Part shown: in pieces, positions 1-10,167 of the stretch | Position numbering within the stretch: the first letter of the stretch is position 1 | Layout of the letters: each line of letters opens with the position of its first letter | Assembly: GCA_003612395.1 (NCBI GenBank) | Contig: RAYQ01000009.1 | Span: 62,001 to 126,000, forward strand | Source: Parablautia intestinalis | GTDB taxonomy: Bacteria > Bacillota > Clostridia > Lachnospirales > Lachnospiraceae | DNA: 64,000 nt | Direction of reading: 5' to 3' | Notes under the pieces: model-generated | Database searches by the model: none | What the model saw: the letters and a program-made list of their open reading frames with translations, nothing else | Told to the model about the DNA's origin: nothing | Translations under genes and position numbers: made by a program

Positions 1-67
1 AAAAAGGGCACTCATCCCCTGCATTCACCGCATCGTTTAACGGTATTGTATAAAGTTTTTCTTTCAT
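1..67 (-). CDS. DUF6062 family protein, N-terminal fragment
   Basis: The gene runs off the left edge; only the first 22 codons are present, starting MKEKLYTIPLNDAV and reaching an ECPF segment. This opening matches what I recall of DUF6062 proteins, whose N-terminus carries a Cys-containing ECPLC-like motif. The ATG at 65-67 has a GGGAGGG ribosome binding site about ten bases upstream. Function is unknown for the family. The call rests on a short stretch only. Confidence 0.6.
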   Translation of the reverse strand, partial: MKEKLYTIPLNDAVNAGDECPF

Positions 68-200
68 ATTTTAACAACCCTCCCCCTTTCCCTGTCCGGA
101 GCTTATTTGAAAATTCCTTTTTTCAATATGCTCTCCACTTTGCGCGATATTTGCGGCATACGCCTTTTATTCAAAAATACAAAAAAATTATGTAAACCCA

Positions 201-803
201 TCATCTATAACTTAATTTCCGCATCATATCCAGATATTGCTCCATTTCCCCGTGGTAAATTTCAGGCTGAAAGGATCCATTCAAAAAGTGCTCCGCCATC
301 AGCCCGTCCACCGTATATTCAATTACTTTGGTTATCTTCACCACATCTGCCTCCGGCTTAAATCTGGAAAGGTCCGCCCTGCTCATAATCTCTGCATACC
401 GCTCCGGAAGAACCCCTCTTTTATCTTCTGTCTCCAAGAGTGCTTCGCTTACGTTTTCTTCCCTGCTCTTATTGATGAACTGCATCATATAAGGATAATT
501 TTTCATTACCTGAAGCTGAGACTGCCTGATCTGTCCCAGTAATTTGAAATAATCTGTTTCTTCCTTCGACACGCCTGTAAAAAGCTCCAGTGTCACATAT
601 TTGACACTGTAGTCATAAATAAAGGAATACAGCCCAAGCTTACTGATAAAATAATGAAAAAGCAACCCCTTGCTGATGCCTGCCTCCTTTACAATGTCAT
701 CCGTGCTGGCATGACCGTAACCATTTATTGCAAACACCTTAAGAGCTGCGTTTACCATCCTGTCCTGCTTTTCCTTTTTCAGATCAAAAAATTTTTCATT
801 CAT
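201..803 (-). CDS. TetR/AcrR family transcriptional regulator
   Basis: About 200 residues. The N-terminal third is a TetR helix-turn-helix (NAALKVFAINGYGHASTDDI followed by VKEAGISKGLLFHYF), the classic DNA-binding block in which a Gly-Lys-Leu/Phe-Tyr run closes the recognition helix. The rest is a helical ligand-binding domain that cannot be assigned a ligand. I chose the start at 803 because GGAG sits six bases before it; an in-frame ATG at 815 is the alternative. It is transcribed away from the acidic membrane protein at 1138. Paired AATATAACA copies over its own promoter suggest autoregulation (inference). Confidence 0.85.
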   Translation of the reverse strand: MNEKFFDLKKEKQDRMVNAALKVFAINGYGHASTDDIVKEAGISKGLLFHYFISKLGLYSFIYDYSVKYVTLELFTGVSKEETDYFKLLGQIRQSQLQVMKNYPYMMQFINKSREENVSEALLETEDKRGVLPERYAEIMSRADLSRFKPEADVVKITKVIEYTVDGLMAEHFLNGSFQPEIYHGEMEQYLDMMRKLSYR

Positions 804-898
804 AAACTTCTCCATATGAAAGTGCTTTTCCCACAGACCAGCCTGTATATATCCGGCGTAAAACCCTAAATGCCTATTGACCTTACGAGTCGAAATAG

Positions 899-937
899 AA
901 TATAACAAAATATAACATATTTCATTTCTCCCTTCAA
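899..937 (-). promoter_or_regulatory. Promoter and possible operator of the TetR gene
   Basis: On the minus strand, TTGAAG (932-937), a 17-base spacer and TATATT (909-914) form a sigma-A-like promoter. The direct repeat AATATAACA occurs at 899-907 and 909-917, one helical turn apart and overlapping the -10, a position suited to repressor binding. I see nothing else defined in the 334-base gap between the TetR start and the gene at 1138 apart from the plus-strand promoter. Confidence 0.45.
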
Positions 938-1081
938 TCGTTTAGAAGAAACTAGTATGAGCTTTTTTTTCATCCACCATATCTTGTGTACCCCTGAAAT
1001 CACTCTGCCCGTGTCTCAAAGGGCAATCCTGTTTTTTTCCATAAAATTTATAGTTTTTTTACACATATTCTCTTTTCATTT

Positions 1082-1109
1082 TTGCAGAATAGTATTAAGA
1101 TATTATTAT
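1082..1109 (+). promoter_or_regulatory. Putative sigma-A promoter of the acidic membrane protein gene
   Basis: TTGCAG (1082-1087), a 16-base spacer and TATTAT (1104-1109) lie about 30 bases before the chosen ATG. Match to consensus is fair. Confidence 0.4.
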
Positions 1110-1137
1110 GATGAAAACAACTGAAAGGAGTACCCTC

Positions 1138-1848
1138 ATGTCCAAAAAATTTGGCAAATTTATACTTTTCTCAGCCGTAGCCGGCGCTGCCGCTTACAGC
1201 ACATATTATTATCTGCAAAAGAAAGACAAAATGCCTGCCTCGCCTGTAGAGGAGGACATTGATGACGATTTTGACGATTTCAGCGAAGATCTTGATGAAG
1301 AAATACCTCCTGTAAAGGATCGCACCTATGTATCCTTAAGTCTGGACAAAGCGGAAGCCATCGCTCATGAGGCTTTTCACAAAGCCAAAGAAGTGATAGC
1401 GGATTCTGTGCAGCAGGTGAAAGACACTGTGAAATCAGTAAAAGAAAGTCAGCCAGGAGCTGAAAGTAATTTCACAGACCTGACAGCACTAAATAAGGAG
1501 CATGCCGCTTCTTTTAAAGCAGATGATGAGCAGTCCTGTTCTGAGCAGACGCCTGTCAATCCTGACAGCGAAGAAGCTGAAAGTGATGCTGCTGTCAATG
1601 ACGATACTACAGCAAAAGAATCTTCCAGCGGGCAGTCTGTTGGCGGGGAGGATACCCTGCAGCAGGATACCGGCGAACAGTTAACACAGTCTCCTTTAGA
1701 AGCCTCAGACGCTGCTTTTTCGCCTGAATCCTGTGAGGAAAATTTAACCGCCGGGTCAGAAACTTTTACGCAAGCTGATGAGAAGAAAACAGAAATAAAG
1801 GAAACTGCCAACGGACAGGTAGAAGATTTTTTTGACGATACTCCCTGA
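1138..1848 (+). CDS. Hypothetical membrane-anchored acidic protein
   Basis: 236 residues. I do not recognise a family. Residues 1-26 form one N-terminal hydrophobic segment (KFILFSAVAGAAAYSTYYYL) followed by a positively charged stretch. The remainder is very acidic and low in complexity, with a D/E cluster at about 35-60, a helical Lys/Ala-rich stretch around 75-105 and a Ser/Glu/Ala-rich tail. It is probably a single-pass anchored protein with a disordered tail. The start at 1138 has AAAGGAG seven bases upstream; an upstream in-frame ATG at 1108 lacks one. A strong terminator follows, so it appears monocistronic. Confidence 0.7.
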   Translation: MSKKFGKFILFSAVAGAAAYSTYYYLQKKDKMPASPVEEDIDDDFDDFSEDLDEEIPPVKDRTYVSLSLDKAEAIAHEAFHKAKEVIADSVQQVKDTVKSVKESQPGAESNFTDLTALNKEHAASFKADDEQSCSEQTPVNPDSEEAESDAAVNDDTTAKESSSGQSVGGEDTLQQDTGEQLTQSPLEASDAAFSPESCEENLTAGSETFTQADEKKTEIKETANGQVEDFFDDTP

Positions 1849-1869
1849 CAATATATAACGTATAACACC

Positions 1870-1907
1870 CCCGCTGCCTTGCAATTGCTGCCTGCAGCGG
1901 GTTTTTT
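1870..1907 (+). terminator. Rho-independent terminator
   Basis: A perfect 8-bp stem CCCGCTGC / GCAGCGGG (1870-1877 and 1894-1901) is followed by six T residues. It ends the transcript of the gene at 1138-1848. Confidence 0.85.
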
Positions 1908-1976
1908 CTGCGAAAGTCAAAACTAATCGGGCAAAGGCCCTCTTCCCTCTACCCGCCGCGCGGGGCGCATATTACT

Positions 1977-3452
1977 TCAGCAGCTATTTTCCTTACGCGT
2001 CCCTGCGCATAAATAGGGAGCCCAGGCTTTTTCCAGAAGCATAAGCCCTCTCCTCAATTCCGGTTCCTCCAGTGATCCGTATCCCAAAAGAATTGTATTT
2101 TCAAAGGAAGTATTTTTAAGGCTCCTCTGCCCCATACATGCATCCGATATTCCATAAAGCTTTATTCCCTCTTTGGCGGCCGCCGCAATCAGCTCACTCT
2201 CCGGTATTTTGCTACGGCTGGTCAGTAAAATATGCAGGCCCGCATTTTCCCCGGAAATCATAAATTCTTTTTCAAAACAGGTAAGATGGCTTAACAGAAA
2301 ATCATGTCTTCCTCTGTATATTTTCCTCATTTTATTCAAATACCGCTCAAAGTACCCGTCCCGTATGAACTCGTTTAAAATGCGCTGATCAATACGGGAT
2401 ACCGTAGACGCATAAAATCCGCAGTTTTCTTTATACACCTGCAAAAGCTTTGGCGGCAGAACCATATACCCCACACGGATTGCAGGCGCAATAGCTTTTG
2501 AGAAGGTTCCCATATAAATTACTCTGCCTTCCCGGTCCGAAGCCTGCAAAGAAGGCACGGGTTTTCCTTTATATCGAAACTCGCTGTCATAATCATCTTC
2601 AATCAAATAGCGATCCTCTTCTTCCTTCGCCCATTTGAGCAATTCAAGCCTTCTTCCAATGGGCATCACCACCCCTGTAGGATACTGGTGGGAGGGCATT
2701 ACATAGGCAACTCTTGCATTCGTCTCCCGCAGTTTTTTCACATCCATTCCATTATTATCCATGGGAACTGCCTTTATTTCATAGGCAAAGGATCTGAAAA
2801 CCTTATAAGCTCTCTTATAAGTGGGATTTTCCATGGCAACAGCCACGTGCCGCCCCAAAATTTTCTCAAGAAGCATAAAGAGATAATCCGTTCCGGCTCC
2901 CACAATAATCTGCTCTTTCATACAGTTCACGCCTCTTGAGGAATGCAGATACCTGCTGATGGTCTCCCGAAGCTCCCTGTCTCCCTGGGCATCTCCTAAT
3001 GCAAACATTTCGCTGTTGGCATCTACCAGAATATTTTTTGTAATTTTTTTCCATGTGGCATAAGGAAAGTTCTTCAGGCTGACTGCATGGGGAGAAAAAT
3101 CATATAAAATTTTATTATTTTCTGACTTTACCTTTTCTTCCTTTGTTAAGTTCTGGCTCATTCCTTTTTCAAAAAAAGCATCCTCCGAAAAATGGAAGAG
3201 ATCCTCCACATGGCTTACAAAATATCCTTTGTATGGACGCGCTTCCACATACCCTTCCGCTACCAGCTGGCCATAAGCAAAGTCCACTGTACTTCTTGCC
3301 ACCTGCAAATATTCAGACAGCGAACGGGTTGAGGGGAGCTTTTCTCCCTCTAAAAGCTCCCCTCTTCTTATCTCGTCTCTTATATATTCATAGATCTGCT
3401 GGTAAAGGCATTTATCTCCTGCCTCTGCCAGCTGTATGGATAAATCATTCAT
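1977..3452 (-). CDS. MocR-type regulator (GntR DNA-binding domain fused to class I aminotransferase fold)
   Basis: 491 residues. Residues about 10-80 are a GntR winged helix (YQQIYEYIRDEIRRGELLEG, then KLPSTRSLSEYL). Residues about 110-480 are a fold-type I PLP enzyme domain, with an SHQYPTG motif, an EDDYDSEF motif and the PLP lysine in GTFSKAIAPAIRVGY (about K319). MocR proteins use PLP or its adducts as effector, as PdxR does for vitamin B6 genes. No pdx gene is in the window, so the target is unknown. The start codon abuts the stop of the DUF2225 gene, so it is probably the last gene of a glnS-DUF2225-mocR run. Confidence 0.88.
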   Translation of the reverse strand: MNDLSIQLAEAGDKCLYQQIYEYIRDEIRRGELLEGEKLPSTRSLSEYLQVARSTVDFAYGQLVAEGYVEARPYKGYFVSHVEDLFHFSEDAFFEKGMSQNLTKEEKVKSENNKILYDFSPHAVSLKNFPYATWKKITKNILVDANSEMFALGDAQGDRELRETISRYLHSSRGVNCMKEQIIVGAGTDYLFMLLEKILGRHVAVAMENPTYKRAYKVFRSFAYEIKAVPMDNNGMDVKKLRETNARVAYVMPSHQYPTGVVMPIGRRLELLKWAKEEEDRYLIEDDYDSEFRYKGKPVPSLQASDREGRVIYMGTFSKAIAPAIRVGYMVLPPKLLQVYKENCGFYASTVSRIDQRILNEFIRDGYFERYLNKMRKIYRGRHDFLLSHLTCFEKEFMISGENAGLHILLTSRSKIPESELIAAAAKEGIKLYGISDACMGQRSLKNTSFENTILLGYGSLEEPELRRGLMLLEKAWAPYLCAGTRKENSC

Positions 3453-3453
3453 A

Positions 3454-4338
3454 CTACTTCTTTTCTTCCTTTTTTTCTTTCAGCTTAACTACCAATATCT
3501 GCTTGATCTCCCCGGCCCTGTCCTTCATCCGGCTGTTTGTTGACGGGGATGTCAAAAGGCTGGAAATAATACGGGAAGCAAGCTCGTACTGCTCAAACCG
3601 CACAGCAAGCACCGCAGTAATATACTCCGCCGTGGATTCATCCAAACCTGCAAGAGGATATCCCTCCGTCTGCCGCGCCGTCAGAAAACCCTCATATGCA
3701 TTTTGAAGAAATTCATCCTGTGATGCCCGGATTTCACGCAATTTCTGTTCATATTCCTGACTGCCTTCCTTATCTGCCTCCCGGGCCTTCAAATTCTCCT
3801 CCATACTTATCAAAAGCCATCCCGCCTTCAAGCAGATATACGCTTTTTCACTGGCTCTGGCACGCCGCACAATAGCGCTTGCAAGGCTGAGTTTATACCG
3901 CCCCAGAGCTTCTTCATAGGTATACGTCAGTTTTTCTTCTGTAGGTGACTGAAAAGATACGGAAATAGTCTCTCTGATCGCTTTTATCTGTAATGCAGTA
4001 AGGCCCCCAAAATAACGGCTGTGAACCGAATAGCCGCAGCAGGGGCAGCTAATCACTTCATATTTTAACGGTTCCACATTCTCATAAACAGGACGCAGAT
4101 AAATGTCCGTACGCACCAGCTTTGCCCGGCCCGTCCGCACAGTTCTGGCCTTAATCTTCTGATAGCATACAGGACACTCATAGGTTTTATCAAAAAGGTA
4201 ATCCTCCTCCTTCATGACCTGAGGAGCTTCCTTTTCTTCTTTTTTTCTGTTTGTTGTCTTTTTTTCATCCTCATATACATTCAGATTTTCCAACTCGTTA
4301 AGGCCAAATTTCCCAAGGCCCTTTAACAGTCCAAGCAT
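3454..4338 (-). CDS. DUF2225 domain-containing protein
   Basis: 294 residues. The central region has two CxxC pairs (ECPVCYQK and ISCPCCGYS) flanking a conserved stretch with Arg and Tyr residues, as in DUF2225 proteins. These are presumed zinc-binding and have no assigned function. A Lys/Glu-rich segment precedes the zinc region, and the C-terminal half looks like an all-helical repeat-type domain. GGAGG lies seven bases before the start. The gene sits 11 bases behind glnS and touches the MocR start, so it is cotranscribed with both. Confidence 0.8.
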   Translation of the reverse strand: MLGLLKGLGKFGLNELENLNVYEDEKKTTNRKKEEKEAPQVMKEEDYLFDKTYECPVCYQKIKARTVRTGRAKLVRTDIYLRPVYENVEPLKYEVISCPCCGYSVHSRYFGGLTALQIKAIRETISVSFQSPTEEKLTYTYEEALGRYKLSLASAIVRRARASEKAYICLKAGWLLISMEENLKAREADKEGSQEYEQKLREIRASQDEFLQNAYEGFLTARQTEGYPLAGLDESTAEYITAVLAVRFEQYELASRIISSLLTSPSTNSRMKDRAGEIKQILVVKLKEKKEEKK

Positions 4339-4349
4339 TCACTAACCTC

Positions 4350-6131
4350 CTAGTTTTTGGGTAGCACGTAAGAACTTTTTAAGGACACAATTCTGTTAAA
4401 TACAAGACGGTCTTCCCTTGCGTCTTTTGCATCCACACAGAAATACCCCTGACGGACAAACTGGAAACTTTCGTAAGGCATTGCACCCTTCAGTGCAGGC
4501 TCTAAACAGCATTCTTTTCTGACAATAAGAGAATTGGGATTTAAGTTAAGACTTCCGTCCTCGTTGTAAACTCCCTTTTCTTCATCAATTATATTTTCAT
4601 AAAGCCTTACCTCGGCCTTAACAGCTTCCTTAGCGGGAACCCAGTGGATGGTCCCTTTCACCTTCCGTCCGGTAAAGCCGGTGCCGCATTTGGTCTCCGG
4701 ATCATAGGTACAGTGTACTTCGACCACCTTACCGCTTTCATCCTTTACGAAGCCGGTGCATGTTACGAAATAAGCGTTCATAAGCCGCACTTCATTTCCG
4801 GGGAAAAGCCGGAAGTACTTCTTAGGAGGTTCCTCCATAAAGTCTTCCCTGTCGATATAGAGCTCTCTCCCAAAGGGAACCTGTCTTACCCCCATACTTT
4901 CGTTTTCAAGATTGTTGGCAACCTCAAGCATCTCTGTCATATCCGCAGGATAATTATCTATAATCAGCTTAACCGGATCTAATACCGCCATCATACGCGG
5001 GCGCTTTAACTTTAAATCCTCTCTGATGCAGTACTCAAGCATTGCATAGTCCGCAGAGGAATTGCTTTTTGACACACCGCAAAGATCCACAAACATTTTA
5101 ATGGACTCCGGCGTAAATCCCCTTCTGCGCAGGGCAGCTATGGAGACCAGTCTTGGATCGTCCCAGCCGTCAACAATTCCCTCCTCCACAAGCTTTTTGA
5201 TGTATCTTTTCCCTGTCACTACATTGGTCAGGTACATTTTAGCAAACTCAATCTGCCTGGGCGGAACCTCATATTCCAATTCCCTGACCACCCAGTCATA
5301 CAAAGGTCTGTGATCCTCAAACTCCAACGTACAGATAGAGTGGGTGATTCCCTCTATGGCATCTTCTATGGGATGAGCGAAATCATACATAGGATAAATG
5401 CACCATTTATCTCCCGTATTGTGGTGGCTCATATGGGCTACACGGTATATCACGGGATCACGCATGTTTATGTTAGGAGAAGCCATATCGATTTTGGCCC
5501 GGAGAGTCTTTTCCCCATCCTTAAATTCACCATTTTTCATTTTTTCAAAAAGGGCAAGATTCTCTTCCACACTCCTGTCCCGGTTGGGATCATTTTTCCC
5601 CGGCTCGGTCAAAGTTCCCCGATACTCCCTCATTTCTTCCGCAGAGAGGTCTGACACATACGCCTTTCCCTTGTGGATAAGCCTAACTGCCCCTTCATAC
5701 ATCTGCCCAAAATAATCTGAAGCAAAGAAAAGTCTGTCCTCCCAGTCTGCTCCCAGCCATTTGATATCCTCTAAAATGGATTCCACAAACTCTGTCTTTT
5801 CCTTGGTGGGATTTGTATCGTCAAAACGCATATTAAACTGACCGCTATATTCCTTCGCCAGACCGTAATTTAAAAGAATACTTTTGGCATGGCCAATATG
5901 AAGATACCCGTTAGGCTCAGGAGGAAATCTGGTATGCACATGGTCATACACCCCTTCCGCCAAATCCTTATCAATCATCTGTTCAATGAAATTCCTGGAA
6001 ACCGCTGTTGAAGCTGCCGCTTTTTCTTCCCCGTCCCCCGCGGCCGTCTTAACCAAATCCTTTTCTGCCATCTCTTCATTTACCTCATTTGCATGTTCTT
6101 CTTTTCCATTATTATTCTGATTCATTTTCAC
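4350..6131 (-). CDS. glnS: Glutaminyl-tRNA synthetase
   Basis: 593 residues including an acidic, Asn-rich N-terminal extension of about 45 residues not needed for catalysis. The class I HIGH signature is [15 protein letters not shown] (HIGH at about 78-81). WDDPR and [12 protein letters not shown] follow, as in GlnRS rather than GluRS, and a C-terminal beta-barrel anticodon domain completes the enzyme. The KMSKS-equivalent loop reads [11 protein letters not shown] (about 304-314) instead of the usual VMSKR. It charges tRNA-Gln directly. The start is a GTG with GAGG seven bases upstream; an ATG two codons later has poorer spacing. It leads a run with DUF2225 and MocR. Confidence 0.95.
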   Translation of the reverse strand: MKMNQNNNGKEEHANEVNEEMAEKDLVKTAAGDGEEKAAASTAVSRNFIEQMIDKDLAEGVYDHVHTRFPPEPNGYLHIGHAKSILLNYGLAKEYSGQFNMRFDDTNPTKEKTEFVESILEDIKWLGADWEDRLFFASDYFGQMYEGAVRLIHKGKAYVSDLSAEEMREYRGTLTEPGKNDPNRDRSVEENLALFEKMKNGEFKDGEKTLRAKIDMASPNINMRDPVIYRVAHMSHHNTGDKWCIYPMYDFAHPIEDAIEGITHSICTLEFEDHRPLYDWVVRELEYEVPPRQIEFAKMYLTNVVTGKRYIKKLVEEGIVDGWDDPRLVSIAALRRRGFTPESIKMFVDLCGVSKSNSSADYAMLEYCIREDLKLKRPRMMAVLDPVKLIIDNYPADMTEMLEVANNLENESMGVRQVPFGRELYIDREDFMEEPPKKYFRLFPGNEVRLMNAYFVTCTGFVKDESGKVVEVHCTYDPETKCGTGFTGRKVKGTIHWVPAKEAVKAEVRLYENIIDEEKGVYNEDGSLNLNPNSLIVRKECCLEPALKGAMPYESFQFVRQGYFCVDAKDAREDRLVFNRIVSLKSSYVLPKN

Positions 6132-6241
6132 AATAATTCCTCAATCCCTGTTTTTTCAAAAAATCCATGAAATATCATATCACAACACTTATAGATTATA
6201 AAGAATGTTTTTTGTATAATATATGTTATTTAAATTAAATA

Positions 6242-7729
6242 TCAGGTTGTTTTCTTCTTTGCACTTCTTTTTCTGCCCGTACAGTCACGCAGTATGCTTA
6301 GCGATGCAGGATTTCCATCCACCCATTCAATCTCCTCATAATGCAGATCAAACCAACGCTTTTGCTTTGCATAGTAAAACTCCCGGTTTCCCTTTGCCTG
6401 CACGGCAAGCCCCAGAAGGCTGTTTAAGTCTCCTGCATCCGGCTCCTTTTCGAATAAACTGTTCATCTCACTGTTCGTATATATAATATCACCCGTTTTT
6501 AAGCTTCTCACACATACGGCAGCTCCTATGTGCTCCAGTATATTTTTCCATCTTGCTCCCAGCAAATCGCTCCGGTTCTGTCCGGCCATACTATATTGCA
6601 GTATTTTAGCGGCATCGCTTAAAAATCTGATTTCTGCAAGCTCCCACACCCTGTCCTTCTCTTTCACGCCAAAGCACACATATGTTTTTTCAAGAACGCC
6701 TGTTTCTATAGGGATTAATATAAATGCTTTTAATCCCAGGGCCTGCATCGTCTCCCTGTCTTTTGCTCCTGTCGCAGACTTACAAGACAAAACAAGTGTT
6801 TTTTCTGCCCGGAAGAAAGGCGCAAATACGCTGTCTTCCGTTTCCTCTATCTCCCATGTTACCGTCTTCGCACACCATTTCGATATCATTTCAATACGTT
6901 TGTTATTTTTAGGTGCCCGATAAATCGCCGCAATACTTAACTCTGAAAATTCTCCTATTGTCTTTAAACATCTGTATAAAGTATTCTCTTTAAGCTCTCC
7001 GCCTTCCAGAATAATCTGTATCAGCCTGTTCAGCATCTGCACACGGATAAGCTTCTCTTCCATTTCCTTTTCCAGATATCGGCTGCGCCTGTCCGCTGCC
7101 TGCGCGCTCACCACAGAAAGTCTTTCTTTAATCAGCGCATCTGTCATATCCCGCAGAGCATCTATGGTTCTTGCCAGTTGTCTTTCACTGATTAAACTGG
7201 TGAAGCCTTCCAAAGGGGCATTTTCATAATCCTCTGTATCTTCCTCATCGAAAATCACGCCACAGGCCACCCAGCTGATGATCGGCTTTCCTTCTGTTCT
7301 GACTGTTGCTGTTCCAAGGCGCAGATTGGGATAAGCCGTAGTCTCTATCGCCTGATCCTCCAATGTACTTTCCGCTAAACGCGTCAGCATATTTTGGAGC
7401 TGCTCCCTGTCAATGAGCTCCTTTATTCTTGCTGTTTCCTCCTCTTTTCCGCAAAAATCCGTAAGAGGAAAACCGTCTTTGTCCACACAATATAAAAAAA
7501 CATTTGTCATTTTACTGAAACAGCGCTGCAAATTCTCCAGTACACCGCCTTCTTTCAGGCTTTGGATTAGCAGCGTTACATCATGCATACCGGCAGCACG
7601 CTCCAGATTGGCCACACATTTCACCTCATTCCGGTTAGAATTTAATACTGTCACCAGCCCCCGGCATTTAAGCCCCGGCCAGACTGTAACATTAGTGCTG
7701 CTGTCCTCTGAATCCGGCTTATTGATCAA
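6242..7729 (-). CDS. Cytosolic sensory protein with PocR-like, GAF-like and PAS-like regions, no output domain
   Basis: About 495 residues. The N-terminal region (FSKMTNVFLYCVDKDGFPLTDFC) resembles PocR/PAS-type sensing domains. A helical linker follows at about 185-225, then a GAF-like region and a C-terminal PAS-like domain (ILEHIGAAVCVRSLKTGDII, then YTNSEMN). It stops after a basic RKRSAKKKTT tail with no kinase, GGDEF or DNA-binding domain, and no membrane segments are visible. The start is uncertain: a TTG at 7729 has GGGGAG five bases upstream, and an ATG at 7588 is possible. Domain names are my reading and could be wrong in detail. Confidence 0.65.
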   Translation of the reverse strand: MINKPDSEDSSTNVTVWPGLKCRGLVTVLNSNRNEVKCVANLERAAGMHDVTLLIQSLKEGGVLENLQRCFSKMTNVFLYCVDKDGFPLTDFCGKEEETARIKELIDREQLQNMLTRLAESTLEDQAIETTAYPNLRLGTATVRTEGKPIISWVACGVIFDEEDTEDYENAPLEGFTSLISERQLARTIDALRDMTDALIKERLSVVSAQAADRRSRYLEKEMEEKLIRVQMLNRLIQIILEGGELKENTLYRCLKTIGEFSELSIAAIYRAPKNNKRIEMISKWCAKTVTWEIEETEDSVFAPFFRAEKTLVLSCKSATGAKDRETMQALGLKAFILIPIETGVLEKTYVCFGVKEKDRVWELAEIRFLSDAAKILQYSMAGQNRSDLLGARWKNILEHIGAAVCVRSLKTGDIIYTNSEMNSLFEKEPDAGDLNSLLGLAVQAKGNREFYYAKQKRWFDLHYEEIEWVDGNPASLSILRDCTGRKRSAKKKTT

Positions 7730-7779
7730 GTTTTCTCCCCGCAAAAATAACGGGGAGAATTTTTCCTGGTTCTTATTAT

Positions 7780-7812
7780 AATAAGCCGGCTTGCAAAGTG
7801 TGGCAGCGTTTG
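7780..7812 (+). repeat. Dispersed 33-bp intergenic repeat, copy 1
   Basis: Begins AATAAGCCGGCTTGC and ends GGCAGCGTTTG. It matches the copy at 49290-49322 (opposite strand) at 27 of 33 positions. It lies in the short gap after the guaB stop codon. Confidence 0.6.
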
Positions 7813-7822
7813 TTTTTCTATT

Positions 7823-9295
<1,473 letters not shown>

Positions 9296-9313
9296 TTATT
9301 ATGAAATTGTTGC

Positions 9314-9346
9314 AATAAGCTGCCCCGCAAAGCGGGCCAGCGTTTG
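9314..9346 (+). repeat. Dispersed 33-bp intergenic repeat, copy 2
   Basis: Begins AATAAGCTGCCCCGC and ends GCCAGCGTTTG, with a near-perfect hairpin around the AAA at its centre (GCCCCGC / GCGGGCC). It matches the 49290-49322 copy at 27 of 33 positions. It lies between the DUF6106 stop and the guaB start. Confidence 0.65.
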
Positions 9347-9350
9347 TTAC

Positions 9351-9845
9351 CTAATCTTTAAATACCTTCCTTGGCGCTGCAAACTGTATGGCCTTCACCA
9401 TCTCCTCATTAGGCTCAAATATGATCTTTTTTGATCCCTCATAAAAAAACACATATCTTTTATCCGGCTGCTTTTCCTCCCCGGAGCTGTAGTCTGTCAC
9501 TTTATCGTTCCTGTTTTTATAGTTATCAAGATGCCATGATTTAACAGGAGCCATGATTTCCATTTTACCCACATCAAATACGGCAACTCTCTTACGTCTG
9601 GTCTTTGCCATAACTTTATCAATGGCAATCTCCTTGTCCACATAAAGATATTCATATTCCAGGTCTGCATTCAGATAAAGAAAATAAGCGCCGACACCGA
9701 TAGCTGCGCCTATAATAAGAGCCGGTAAAAAAACAAATCCCACCAATACAAAGCAAACGGCCAGAACCATTGACAGGATTTTCAAAAATACCATATAAAT
9801 CGGGGTTTTCTTTTTTACAAGACATTCTACATAAGTTTCATTCAT
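9351..9845 (-). CDS. DUF6106 family membrane protein
   Basis: 164 residues. The opening MNETYVECLVKKK and the overall layout match DUF6106 as I remember it. After a short cytosolic N-terminus there are two close hydrophobic segments (about 17-65), then a soluble domain of beta-rich character ending RYVFFYEGSKKIIFEPNEEM. This resembles a membrane-tethered PH-like fold, but that is inference. Function is unknown. It precedes guaB in the same direction. Confidence 0.75.
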   Translation of the reverse strand: MNETYVECLVKKKTPIYMVFLKILSMVLAVCFVLVGFVFLPALIIGAAIGVGAYFLYLNADLEYEYLYVDKEIAIDKVMAKTRRKRVAVFDVGKMEIMAPVKSWHLDNYKNRNDKVTDYSSGEEKQPDKRYVFFYEGSKKIIFEPNEEMVKAIQFAAPRKVFKD

Positions 9846-9885
9846 AATTGCTTTCCTTTTCCTTTGCTGATTTAATATTTATCTT

Positions 9886-9914
9886 ATGATAGTATATTTT
9901 AATGAAACTTTCAA
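9886..9914 (-). promoter_or_regulatory. Sigma-A promoter of the DUF6106 (and guaB) transcript
   Basis: On the minus strand TTGAAA, a 17-base spacer and TATCAT. It faces away from the promoter at 10089; the 322-base gap between the two divergent genes holds these two promoters and nothing else I can support. Confidence 0.55.
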
Positions 9915-10088
9915 GTAATATCAATTACCTTTTCGCGGCAAACATTTCCTCTGCACGTGCCTGTGCAGCTAAGTCTATTCAATTATCACCTCCCGCCCCG
10001 GCATCAGTGCTGTGCTGATGAACAAAAGAGATAGTTAAAAGAGATGATGGCATTTCTCCAACTTTATAAAAATTTTATTCCTCCTTAA

Positions 10089-10117
10089 TTGACACACTTC
10101 TGCAAGGCGATTATGAT
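10089..10117 (+). promoter_or_regulatory. Sigma-A promoter of the membrane protein gene at 10168
   Basis: TTGACA (perfect -35), exactly 17 bases, then TATGAT (10112-10117), about 50 bases ahead of the start codon. Confidence 0.7.
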
Positions 10118-10167
10118 ATAAGATATGCAAATTTATCTTATTGTAATTTAAACCGGAGGAAAAAGCA

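Noticed and set aside
1449-1868. Ser-rich frame opposite the acidic membrane protein
   Set aside because: It mirrors the acidic low-complexity sense frame and lacks a ribosome binding site.
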